Below, in pieces: positions 25,797-34,669 of a DNA stretch of 64,000 nt (its first letter is position 1; each line of letters begins with the position of its first letter). This DNA comes from SKHV01 sp963678565 (GTDB taxonomy: Bacteria > Bacteroidota > Bacteroidia > Bacteroidales > Prolixibacteraceae). The translations under genes and the position numbers were made by a program. Under the pieces are notes generated by a model. That model was not told the DNA's origin, did no database searches, and worked only from the letters and a program-made list of their open reading frames with translations. The DNA lies in assembly GCA_963678565.1 (NCBI GenBank), contig OY782875.1, forward strand, positions 3,286,001 through 3,350,000. Reading direction: 5' to 3'.

Positions 25797-26887
25797 AGAA
25801 CTTAATTTTGATCATAGCTATCCTGATAATATCGTTACAAACTTGTAAAATAACCAATACGCCAACCATTCAGTTGGTAGTTGGCACTTACACCAACGAA
25901 AAAAGCGAGGGAATATATACTCTTGACTTTAATCCGGAAAATGGAACTTTATCGAACCAAAGGTTGCTTTATCAAATTGATGATCCAACTTTTCAACAGT
26001 ATGATCAAGAAAATAAAGCACTTTACACAATTGGAAAAAGAAAAGGAATCAACTATCTCATTAGTTTTATTCAAAACAACGATCAAGGCTTTGTAATACA
26101 TGACTCAATTAAAACCAATCAAAATGGAATTTGTCATGTAAACTATAACAACAAATTGAAAATAGTTGTAGCATCAAATTACTCGTCGGGAAGCATTACG
26201 CAAGCTAATTTAAATTATGAATTCAATTTTGAAAACGTCAAAACCGAAAAGCATTACGGTAATAGTATCAATTCTTTTAGACAAGAAGCTCCGCATGCAC
26301 ATTCTGTAACTTTCAACGAAAATCTTGCTTATGCTTGTGATTTGGGAGCCGACAAAATTTATATTTATCGGCCCAAAAACAAGTGGTTACAAAAGATTGA
26401 TTCTATTGCAACCCAAGCGGGCTCAGGACCAAGACATTTAACTTTTAGTCCGGATGGGAAATCAATGGTTGTACTTAATGAACTTGCTTCCAGTATTACC
26501 CTATTTCAAAAGAACAAGAACAATCTCTTCACACAGCCAATCCAAACTATTTCAACCTTGCCCGACACGCTTACACAATTTTCAAAAGCTGCCGATATAC
26601 ATTATTCACCAAATGGCGAATTTATATATGCCAGCAATAGAGGATTTAACAGTATAGCTGTTTTTAAGCAAACACAATCGAATATTGAATTAGTTGAAAT
26701 TGAAACGGAAGGATGTAACTGGATTCGAAATTTCGCAATTTCCCCAAACGGAAAATTTCTAATCGCAGCCAATCGATATGGAAACAACATCAATGTTTAT
26801 TCAATAGATCAAAAAACAGGTGCTTTAAAGCTAAGCGATAAATCTATCGAAATTAATCAACCAGTTTGTATCACCGTTGTTTATTAA
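25793..26887 (+). CDS. Lactonase-family seven-bladed propeller lipoprotein (6-phosphogluconolactonase-like)
   Basis: A 364-residue protein. The signal peptide ends LQTC (C18), a lipobox, so it is exported. The rest is the YbhE-type propeller: VVGTYTNEKSEGIYTLDFNP at the start, QEAPHAHSVTFNENLAYACD with the conserved histidine pair, GSGPRHLTFSPDGK, and NWIRNFAISPNGKFL. Cytoplasmic relatives hydrolyse 6-phosphogluconolactone; an exported lipoprotein cannot serve that pathway directly, so the substrate is probably another lactone. Coupled by overlap to the upstream gene. Confidence 0.85.
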   Translation: MKNLILIIAILIISLQTCKITNTPTIQLVVGTYTNEKSEGIYTLDFNPENGTLSNQRLLYQIDDPTFQQYDQENKALYTIGKRKGINYLISFIQNNDQGFVIHDSIKTNQNGICHVNYNNKLKIVVASNYSSGSITQANLNYEFNFENVKTEKHYGNSINSFRQEAPHAHSVTFNENLAYACDLGADKIYIYRPKNKWLQKIDSIATQAGSGPRHLTFSPDGKSMVVLNELASSITLFQKNKNNLFTQPIQTISTLPDTLTQFSKAADIHYSPNGEFIYASNRGFNSIAVFKQTQSNIELVEIETEGCNWIRNFAISPNGKFLIAANRYGNNINVYSIDQKTGALKLSDKSIEINQPVCITVVY

Positions 26888-26918
26888 TTAGAAATCATAA
26901 ACAAAAACACTTAAAATC

Positions 26919-27464
26919 ATGAAAAATATTTTTGTTTTTCTTGCTGACGGTTTTGAAGAAATTGAAGCAATTACCCCAATTGATATCTGGCGCAGAGCTG
27001 GTTTCCATGTTGTTTCTATCTCGGTTGAAGACTCGAAACAAGTTAAAGGTGCACACGAAATTTTGCTTGAAGCTGATATGCTTTTTCAGGAAATCAATTC
27101 CGAACCCGATTTAATTTTTCTTCCCGGTGGCATGCCCGGAACCTTAAATCTGACAAAACATAGTGGCCTTCAACAATTTCTAATTGATCAAAATGAAAAG
27201 CAAACCTACCTAACAGCAATCTGTGCCGCTCCATCAATATATGGAGTTAATGGTTTCCTCCAAAGCAAAAAAGCAACATGCTTTCCCGGTTTCGAAAATA
27301 AACTACTTGGAGCTATTAACACCGGAGCATCGGTAGAACAAGATGGTAAAATCATTACAGGAAAAGGTGCAGGAGTTGCCTTGGAATTTGCCTTAAAAGT
27401 AGTTGCGGAATTGAAATCGGAAGAAGAAGCACTTACATTAAAAGCCAAATTACAAGCGACCTAA
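26919..27464 (+). CDS. DJ-1/PfpI-family protein
   Basis: A 181-residue class I glutamine amidotransferase-like protein. The nucleophile elbow has C102 (LTAICAAPSIYG) and the conserved N-terminal glutamate lies in LADGFEEIEAITPIDIWRRAG. Closest by pattern to YajL/DJ-1, which is reported to act on oxidised or glycated substrates. 31 bases after the lactonase gene; likely last gene of the plus-strand run. Confidence 0.93.
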   Translation: MKNIFVFLADGFEEIEAITPIDIWRRAGFHVVSISVEDSKQVKGAHEILLEADMLFQEINSEPDLIFLPGGMPGTLNLTKHSGLQQFLIDQNEKQTYLTAICAAPSIYGVNGFLQSKKATCFPGFENKLLGAINTGASVEQDGKIITGKGAGVALEFALKVVAELKSEEEALTLKAKLQAT

Positions 27465-27573
27465 ACCCAATACATCAAACCTACTAACAAAAATACGAAC
27501 TATTGAATTTGATAATATCTGATTTAATCGATACCTTCTACATTGATTTAAAGTCAAACGAAATGGCACAACT

Positions 27574-30003
27574 ATGAAAATTGCATTGCAACTAGTCTTG
27601 ATCGGGCTATTTTGTTCAATTTCTCCATTACTGGTAATCGCACAGAATAAAATCCCAAATAATAAAGCTTTCACAGAGGTAAAAGCAATCAAGAAGGACA
27701 AATTTGTTCGTATTCAACCCCCTCATTCATTTTACGAGAAATCGACCCCAAGCGCAAATTTTGTAGTGACCTACCACAATTTCACACTACAAGCAAAAAC
27801 AGCTTTTCAACAAGCTGTCGACATATGGTCAACATTAATAAGCAGCAATCAACCAATTTACATTGATGCCTATTGGGAGGTTCTTGAAGAAAATACACTT
27901 GGTTCGGCAGGACCAACCAATTTTGTCTCGGGATATGATGGAATGGGCGATGCTAGTACCTACTATCCGATTGCTTTGGCTGAAAAGCTTTCTGAACAAA
28001 ATTTAAATAATCCCGATGAAGCAGATATTATTGCCTTTTTCAATAGTGATGCCGATTGGTATTATGGAATTGATGGCAACACAAGTTCTGGAACTTATGA
28101 CCTTGTTTCAGTAGTTCTTCATGAACTTTGTCACGGTTTAGGCTTTACCGGAAGTATTGAAGTTGAAGGAAACATAGCCTATTGGGGATGGGGCGATCAA
28201 AATATGTTTGTCTTCGAAAAATTTTTATTTGACGATCAAAATCAAAGTATCTTAAATACCAATATTTATCCCAACGGATCTGAAGCGTTTAAAGCTGCTG
28301 TTGCCGGTTCAAAACTATATTTCGATGCACCGATAACCCGATCAGAATATGGAGAAAAAGTAGAGCTTTATTCTCCAACAGATTGGGATGAAGGTTCAAG
28401 TGTTTATCATCTTAATACTTCATTCGACGGTTCTGCCAATGATCTTATGACGCATTCAATAAATTCGGCCATGTCGATTCATGACCCCGGAGTGATCGCT
28501 ACTTCAATATTGTATGATATAGGGTGGAAAAGCATTCTAATTAAACACTCGCCACTTATAAGTCGTGAAACAATCGAGGACATTCGCATTTCATGTAGCT
28601 TCGATGTCGATTACAATACCAACCCAATCAATCCAACGCTACATTATTGTAAAAATAAATCCGATTTTATTGAAACTACATTATTAGCAAATAATGAAAC
28701 TGGAAAATATGAAGCAACTATTCCGATTGCTGAATATACCGAAATTGAATACTATTTAACCGTAAAAGACAACTATGGAAGAACATTTCGTTTACCAGCA
28801 ACATCGCCCGACGAAAATTTCAAAGTAAACATTGGCCCCGACGAGATTTCTCCAATAATCTCACACATGCCAACAAATTTCATTATCGAAGGGCAACAAT
28901 CAATTATTATTGAAGCAAAAGCATATGATAATTATGGAGTAAAAAATGTGATATCCGAAATTTTCTTAAACGAGCAAAGCTTAGGCGAAGTTCAACTTTT
29001 TAAGAATAATTCAAACGAATACAATGTACAAATCAACATCGAAAATTATAACCTGAAAGCTGGTGATTATATAAAATACAAGCTTACAGCGTTTGACATT
29101 GCTGCAAATGAAAATTCTTCAAGTTATCCGGAAACAGGATTTGTTGAAATGAGAGTTGAAGAAGAAAAGGAATACATCGATTCAATTTCTAATCAATTTG
29201 AAGCAATAAACAGCGATTTTGTTTTGAGTGGATTTGAAATCAATTATGATGAAAACTTTCCCAATGGAATTCTACAAACCGAGCATCCCTATCGTGAGGG
29301 AGAAGAAAATTCAAGCTACGAATACACAGCAACCACAAGGTATCCGGTATTGATTTCAGAATCACGTCCGTATTTAACTTTCGACGAATTGGTATTGGTT
29401 GAACCCGGCGAAGAAGGAACGGTATATGGCGATGAGGAATTTTACGATTATGTTATTGTTGAAGCAAAGATTGATGGAACATCCACATGGGTTCCTTTAG
29501 TTGATGGCTACGATTCGAGCTTAAAAACCGATTGGAATAATGCTTATTTTGAAAATGTATTGAATGGATCTTCAATAACTTCTGGAACACAAAATTTAAT
29601 GAGAACCAGAACAATTAATTTCAGTGAGAATGAAAGCTTTAAAGCAGGCGACAAAGTCTATCTTCGTTTTCGATTGTATTCCGATCCATACTCAAATGGT
29701 TGGGGCTGGGCAATCGACAATGTTGAATTAAAAACAGTTCCAACAGGGTTAAATAAGATCGCGTTAAAGCAATTTAAAGTTTACCCGAATCCAACAAATA
29801 ACCAGATAAATATTAACATTAACTCTTCCAATTCTGAAGAAATTGAATTGGTATCGCTTTTCGACCTTATGGGGCTATACATTGCAACTTTGCAAAGGTC
29901 AAAAAATAACCAATTTATTATTCCTCAATTGCCATCAGGAAATTACTTGATTAAAATTCAAACTCAAAAATACAGCCAAGTACAACAATTGATTATCAGA
30001 TAA
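27574..30003 (+). CDS. Type IX-secreted HExxH protein (putative metalloprotease)
   Basis: An 809-residue protein with a signal peptide (cleavage near VIAQ, residue 24). Residues about 60-330 contain VVLHELCHGLGFTG with HELCH at 183-187, the zinc motif of a metalloprotease; no third ligand in the metzincin position is obvious. Next comes an Ig-like stretch, then a MAM/immune-inhibitor-A-like sandwich (YSNGWGWAIDNVELK). The last 75 residues (VYPNPTNNQININI onward, ending YSQVQQLIIR) are a Por secretion sorting domain. So it is exported by type IX secretion and probably anchored or released at the surface. Activity is inferred from HExxH only. Confidence 0.82.
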   Translation: MKIALQLVLIGLFCSISPLLVIAQNKIPNNKAFTEVKAIKKDKFVRIQPPHSFYEKSTPSANFVVTYHNFTLQAKTAFQQAVDIWSTLISSNQPIYIDAYWEVLEENTLGSAGPTNFVSGYDGMGDASTYYPIALAEKLSEQNLNNPDEADIIAFFNSDADWYYGIDGNTSSGTYDLVSVVLHELCHGLGFTGSIEVEGNIAYWGWGDQNMFVFEKFLFDDQNQSILNTNIYPNGSEAFKAAVAGSKLYFDAPITRSEYGEKVELYSPTDWDEGSSVYHLNTSFDGSANDLMTHSINSAMSIHDPGVIATSILYDIGWKSILIKHSPLISRETIEDIRISCSFDVDYNTNPINPTLHYCKNKSDFIETTLLANNETGKYEATIPIAEYTEIEYYLTVKDNYGRTFRLPATSPDENFKVNIGPDEISPIISHMPTNFIIEGQQSIIIEAKAYDNYGVKNVISEIFLNEQSLGEVQLFKNNSNEYNVQINIENYNLKAGDYIKYKLTAFDIAANENSSSYPETGFVEMRVEEEKEYIDSISNQFEAINSDFVLSGFEINYDENFPNGILQTEHPYREGEENSSYEYTATTRYPVLISESRPYLTFDELVLVEPGEEGTVYGDEEFYDYVIVEAKIDGTSTWVPLVDGYDSSLKTDWNNAYFENVLNGSSITSGTQNLMRTRTINFSENESFKAGDKVYLRFRLYSDPYSNGWGWAIDNVELKTVPTGLNKIALKQFKVYPNPTNNQINININSSNSEEIELVSLFDLMGLYIATLQRSKNNQFIIPQLPSGNYLIKIQTQKYSQVQQLIIR

Positions 30004-30035
30004 AAAAAGGGAGCTAAAATTTAGCTCCCTTTTTT
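30003..30035. terminator. Bidirectional terminator between the HExxH gene and the GH105 gene
   Basis: GGGAGCTAAA (30009-30018) and TTTAGCTCCC (30020-30029) form a perfect ten-base stem with A and T runs on its two sides. Confidence 0.93.
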
Positions 30036-30053
30036 ATTTACTATATTGCTTTA

Positions 30054-32138
30054 TTATTTTACAATCAAACTTCTAATTAGCTTTTTATAACTATTTCGAG
30101 AGCTTACCACCACTTGATAAATTCCGGTTTCCAACATACTTAAATCAGAAATTTGCATGCTCTTTTTATAATCTTCAAGGATTAACTCTAATACATTTTT
30201 TCCATTCACATTAACAAACTTAATGGTAGAATTAATTGGTACGCTTTCGCTAAATGAAACATTTAAAGAACCTGTTTCATAAGGATTAGGAAACAGTTGC
30301 ATTTTGTTAGAATCTTTAAGCAACATACTCGTTGAAATCGATTCAGTATTAATTTTTATTTCGGTGATACTATTCCAGGCATTTGAAGAATTACCATGAC
30401 CAATTATTTTTATGTAGCGCCCATTTATATCGTCAAAGTCGAAGTTTTCAAAATCAATAGTATTTCCACTCGAAGCCGATTGTAACACATTCTCATAAAC
30501 AATTCCATCCTCTGAAACTTGAATTTCAATAAATGATTTACGTTCGTTACCTTTAAAAAAAGCGATATCAATCGATTTGATCGTGAATACCTTATTCAAA
30601 TCGAATTCAATAAATTGATTGTCACCAAAAGCCGACCAGCGAGTATTGAAATCACCATCCAAAGTATTTTCAGGATAGTTTTGAGAATTAGGTTCGAAGC
30701 CCGAAGCACTCACCGTATAATTGGAAGATTTTGTAAACATCAACCATTCCATTTCCTCAACTATGTTTCCACTGACATCTTTTATATTTTTAATATATAA
30801 TCGATATTTACCTCGTTCAATCGAAGTAGCAGTAAGCACAACGCTATTGGTCTCAGCTTTAACATTTACTTTTATAATTGAAATTCCTTCAATACTATAG
30901 TTTTCAATATTACTTGCAGAACTTTCATCTAAAGGCTGATTAAAATAAACTTGTATATTATTGTCATCAACAACAGAAATTGAATCCATATAGATCTCGG
31001 GTTTAGCAGGTAACGTTCCATCCGTATACTTTGAAATTTCGTAAGCCGCCAATAAAAATGCACCAACACCAAAATTAGCTGTTGAGTTTTCATTTACGTA
31101 AGTATCTGGGCTCGCATTTGAACCAATTGGTTGAACATAACCAATACTTCCATCTTCTTGCATCGCAGTATTCACAAGATATTCCCAGCCTTTCTCAACG
31201 GTGTTCAAATAATCATTCTCGGTAAGCAATCCGCTATTAATCCCCCAAGCAAATCCAAAGGTAAAAAATGCAGTTCCACTTGTTTCAGGCCCTGGAGCAT
31301 ATGCTGGATCCATTAAGCTGCGCGTCCAATATCCATCTTCTTGTTGCAAGGTTTTAAGCGTTTCGGCCATTTTCAAATAGATCTGCTCAAATTCTGTTTT
31401 ATGTTCATAACCCGCAGGCATATCCTGAATAATTTTTGCCAGCCCAGCAAATACCCAGCCATCTCCACGCGACCAAAAATCTTTTATTCCATTAATGGTT
31501 TGATGTTGCGGATAAACGTAGTTTCCATCGCGATAAAATAATCCGGTTTCTTCATCGTACATTATACTTTGAGCAAACTTAAAATAAGTGTATAACTTTT
31601 CAAGATAAAGCTCATTTCCGGTTACGTTGTAGAGTTTTGTCATTACAGGCATTACCATGTACAAACCATCTGCCCACCACCAGTAATCAACATTCTCGGT
31701 GCTCATTTGGTATTCCATCACTTCAATGGCTCTTTCAATCATCGTTGAATCTTTAGGATCACTCAAATTGAAAAGGTCAATATAAGTTTGGAAACAAATC
31801 TGCCAATCGCCAAATAACACATAACGATCAGATTCGCCATAACTATAACGCCATTCTTCAGGGTTATCAGACTTTGCCCCCATCCATTCATTTAACTCGC
31901 CCCATTCAGTTGAATATTTCTTAAATCTGTTTATCCCTGTTAGTTCATAGGCAGCCATATTACCGGTATGATAAGCTGCGTTATCCCAAAATGAACGCCC
32001 CTGATATGGATTGCTCGCTTGCCAATGATCATTAACTTTTTTAACAATATCGTAAATTTCATGTTTTGTTGGTAAATTCTGTCCAACGACCAATAAATTT
32101 AATGGCAACAATAAGGTCAAAAGGAGAAATTTTCTCAT
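30054..32138 (-). CDS. GH105 unsaturated uronyl hydrolase with discoidin domain and type IX sorting signal
   Basis: A 694-residue secreted enzyme. After a signal peptide (about 1-19), residues 25-375 are an alpha/alpha-barrel of GH105/GH88 type, with WWWADGLYMVMPVMTKLYN and KDFWSRGDGWVFAGLAKII carrying the aspartates used in vinyl-ether hydration. Next is an Ig-like region (about 385-465), then an F5/8-type C (discoidin, CBM32-like) domain (475-600), and a C-terminal Por sorting domain (605-694; LFPNPYETGSLNVSF). It removes delta-4,5-unsaturated uronate from lyase products, here outside the cell. A related GH105 at 58516-59646 lacks the extra domains. The -7 box lies in an inverted repeat at 32215-32231. 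Confidence 0.87.
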   Translation of the reverse strand: MRKFLLLTLLLPLNLLVVGQNLPTKHEIYDIVKKVNDHWQASNPYQGRSFWDNAAYHTGNMAAYELTGINRFKKYSTEWGELNEWMGAKSDNPEEWRYSYGESDRYVLFGDWQICFQTYIDLFNLSDPKDSTMIERAIEVMEYQMSTENVDYWWWADGLYMVMPVMTKLYNVTGNELYLEKLYTYFKFAQSIMYDEETGLFYRDGNYVYPQHQTINGIKDFWSRGDGWVFAGLAKIIQDMPAGYEHKTEFEQIYLKMAETLKTLQQEDGYWTRSLMDPAYAPGPETSGTAFFTFGFAWGINSGLLTENDYLNTVEKGWEYLVNTAMQEDGSIGYVQPIGSNASPDTYVNENSTANFGVGAFLLAAYEISKYTDGTLPAKPEIYMDSISVVDDNNIQVYFNQPLDESSASNIENYSIEGISIIKVNVKAETNSVVLTATSIERGKYRLYIKNIKDVSGNIVEEMEWLMFTKSSNYTVSASGFEPNSQNYPENTLDGDFNTRWSAFGDNQFIEFDLNKVFTIKSIDIAFFKGNERKSFIEIQVSEDGIVYENVLQSASSGNTIDFENFDFDDINGRYIKIIGHGNSSNAWNSITEIKINTESISTSMLLKDSNKMQLFPNPYETGSLNVSFSESVPINSTIKFVNVNGKNVLELILEDYKKSMQISDLSMLETGIYQVVVSSRNSYKKLIRSLIVK

Positions 32139-32214
32139 GTGAATAATAAATAATTAATTTTTATAATGTTATTTCAATTTTTCGAAATAAATAAAAAACA
32201 AGATGTTACTTATT

Positions 32215-32231
32215 GGACAAACATATTGTCC
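32215..32231. promoter_or_regulatory. Inverted repeat over the -7 box of the type IX GH105 gene
   Basis: GGACAA-N5-TTGTCC. On the minus strand a -7-like box TATGTTTG (complement of 32218-32225) lies inside it, about 80 bases before the ATG at 32138. No good -33 is seen. Possible operator. Confidence 0.45.
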
Positions 32232-32299
32232 CATTTTTGAGATTATATAGTACAAACCTTAGATCGGGGATACTATTTAGTAATTGTAGTGAAAAAAGA

Positions 32300-32330
32300 A
32301 GGCCCCTGTAATATAAAATCACAAGAGCCT
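32300..32330 (-). terminator. Terminator of tRNA-Arg
   Basis: On the minus strand AGGCTCTTGT pairs over ten positions, with two G-T pairs, with ACAGGGGCCT, then TTCTTTTTT. Confidence 0.8.
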
Positions 32331-32345
32331 AACAATGTTTGGCGG

Positions 32346-32419
32346 TACACCCTACGGGGATCGAACCCATAACCTACGGCTTAGAAGGCCGTTGCTCTAT
32401 CCAATTGAGCTAAGGGTGC
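32346..32419 (-). tRNA. tRNA-Arg (anticodon TCT)
   Basis: A 74-base tRNA. Acceptor GCACCCT pairs with AGGGTGT, the first pair being G-T; anticodon stem ACGGC/GCCGT holds the loop CTTCTAA with TCT. CCA is not encoded. The 5' leader holds a seven-base hairpin (GCAATTC/GAATTGC, 32424-32443) and a TATATTTG -7 box (complement of 32449-32456). Confidence 0.96.
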
Positions 32420-32720
32420 ATTAGCAATTCTTGCTCGAATTGCGGGTGCAAATATAAAAAATTACAAGCGAAATCTATGGATTCAGAAAAAAAAATATTA
32501 GAAACACAAAACAGAATAACAAACAAAACTAGGGCTGTCTTATCATTTCTATTAACACCCCCAAATAACAATCTATATTTCAACACAATAAGATACGCGC
32601 GACAAACATTTATCCTAGTACATTGTTGAAAATTCATACTTAAATCAAAACACTTACTTCCATTTTCTAATCAAGAAGTATATTTGAAACAAGAAACTTT
32701 GATACTAGCAAAAAGAAACG
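32420..32720. other. Intergenic region between tRNA-Arg and the AraC-type regulator
   Basis: Holds the tRNA leader hairpin and -7 box on the minus strand near 32424-32456, and a TATATTTG -7 box at 32679-32686 on the plus strand, which would start the regulator transcript about 28 bases before its ATG. No further gene is visible. Confidence 0.55.
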
Positions 32721-34538
32721 ATGAAAGAAACCTCCTCAACAGAAAAAACAATTGCTGTACTCCCCTTTGCAAATTTTAGTAAAAGTGAAGAGATGGAATA
32801 TTTCAGCGATGGAATAACCGAAGAAATCATCAATGCTCTTGCTCGAATAAAACAAATCAAAGTTACCTCAAGAACTTCTTCGTTTTATTTTAAAAACAAA
32901 CAAGTTCCAATACATCAAATCGCCAACGAATTAAACGTTGCTGTTATCTTAGAAGGAAGCGTTCGCTTAGCTGCCAATACTGTAAGAATTACAGCACAGT
33001 TAATTGATGCAAAAGATGATTTTCATTTTTGGACGGAAACATGGGATCGAAAACTGGAAAACATTTTCGAGATTCAAGACGAGATTAGCTTAAACATTGC
33101 CGAAAAATTACGCGAACAATATGGTCATTTCGAAATTCAAGAACATTTAGTAGAGAAAAAAACCAATAGTATTGATGCTTATGAATATTCGTTAAAGGCA
33201 AAATACCATTTCAATAAATGGAATCCCGTGGATATTCAAATTGCAATCGAAAATTATGAAAAAGCAATTGCAATTGACCCCAAACACACCGATGCTTACA
33301 TAGGATTAGCAGATGCTTATAGCTTTTTTGCAGTTACCGAATTAATGCCGGCTAAGAAAGCATGGGAAAAATCTAGAAGCTATACCGATCTTGCTTATGC
33401 ACTTGATTCTAAAAACGCAGGAGTTCATTACTTGCTTGCCAATATTGCCTTCTTCTACAGAAGTAACTTTCAGGAATCGATGAAACACACGATAAATGCC
33501 ATAGAATTAATGCCGAACTACCCGGAAGCACAACAATTCATGTCATTTCTTTATATTATTTCTGGAGAAACAAATAAAGCAAAAGCTCATCTCGATATCG
33601 CTTATCGAGTTGATCCACTATCGCAAGAAACATTGTTTTACAAGGCTTATTTTCAATATCGAAAGGAAAATTATACAGAAGCCCTTTCATTATACGACAT
33701 TATTTTAGATAAGAATCCACACAATATTCCGGTCTATTTTGTGCGTAGTTATTGTCTCATTAAAATGGGGCGTTGCGATGAAGCAATAGATTTTATAACC
33801 AATATGCCGAAAGAAATTGTGGTAGACAATGAGCAACTGGGAACTCTTTGTTTGGCATATTTATATAAAAACGATGATGCCAACTTTCAAAAACATTTTG
33901 AACTACTTTATCATGAAGCACAAAATCCGACTTCCTTTCAGGCACATTCCTACCTCTATTTAATATATGCCTCAATGGGAAAAACAGAAGAAGCTTTTGC
34001 ATGGCTTCAAGATGCTTTGAAATTAAAGTCATCGGTTCTTTTACTTTCCTTTTCCGACCCATTGGCAGCAAAGTTAAAGTCCGATCCCCGATATCAATCT
34101 TTTAAGAATCAACTATACGGACAAACGGAACCTGAAACTGAAAAAGCAAAAACAAAAACAAAAACAAGAACAGCTTTACTCGATTTACAAACTGCAAATC
34201 AGTATTCCGATAAATTGCAAACTTTTATCGAAGAGGAAGCACCCTATTTAATTCCCAACTTGTCGTTAAGAATGCTTGCCGAGCAGCTAGAAATTCATCC
34301 AAACAAACTTTCATGGTTGCTCAACGAACGAATGGGAAAAAATTTTAATGAGTTTATCAACCATTACCGAATTGAGTATTTTAAAAAACTGGCCATCGAT
34401 CCTTCCAACAGCCATATTTCACTTATTGGGCTTGCCTACGAAAGTGGCTTCAATTCAAAAACCGTTTTTAATACTTATTTCAAAAAAGAAACAGGATTGA
34501 CACCTAAAGAATTTATAAGCCAAAACCGGATTAAGTAA
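32721..34538 (+). CDS. One-component regulator: TolB_N-like, TPR and AraC-type helix-turn-helix
   Basis: A 605-residue cytoplasmic protein. Residues about 10-135 match the TolB_N-like domain found in TPR-containing adenylate cyclases and regulators (IAVLPFANFSKSEEMEYFSD, then ILEGSVRLAANTVRITAQLI). About 145-455 are TPR repeats. Residues about 500-600 are an AraC-type domain (IPNLSLRMLAEQLEIHPNKL; LIGLAYESGFNSKTVFNTYF). Between them a KTKTKTRT linker is encoded by a six-base tandem repeat. No TM segment, so it would sense an intracellular ligand or partner through the TPRs. The two genes downstream, a dehydrogenase and a DUF4386 gene, are its likely targets by position. Confidence 0.88.
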   Translation: MKETSSTEKTIAVLPFANFSKSEEMEYFSDGITEEIINALARIKQIKVTSRTSSFYFKNKQVPIHQIANELNVAVILEGSVRLAANTVRITAQLIDAKDDFHFWTETWDRKLENIFEIQDEISLNIAEKLREQYGHFEIQEHLVEKKTNSIDAYEYSLKAKYHFNKWNPVDIQIAIENYEKAIAIDPKHTDAYIGLADAYSFFAVTELMPAKKAWEKSRSYTDLAYALDSKNAGVHYLLANIAFFYRSNFQESMKHTINAIELMPNYPEAQQFMSFLYIISGETNKAKAHLDIAYRVDPLSQETLFYKAYFQYRKENYTEALSLYDIILDKNPHNIPVYFVRSYCLIKMGRCDEAIDFITNMPKEIVVDNEQLGTLCLAYLYKNDDANFQKHFELLYHEAQNPTSFQAHSYLYLIYASMGKTEEAFAWLQDALKLKSSVLLLSFSDPLAAKLKSDPRYQSFKNQLYGQTEPETEKAKTKTKTRTALLDLQTANQYSDKLQTFIEEEAPYLIPNLSLRMLAEQLEIHPNKLSWLLNERMGKNFNEFINHYRIEYFKKLAIDPSNSHISLIGLAYESGFNSKTVFNTYFKKETGLTPKEFISQNRIK

Positions 34539-34669
34539 TAATAAATAGTTCGTATTTATAATTCCGAACCACCTTTTAATTGATCAGAACTTTCACACCG
34601 TCTTCCTTCCTCATATTTGCATCGTAATACAACGCAAATCGAAAAATTAAAATCTAAAATTGATACACG

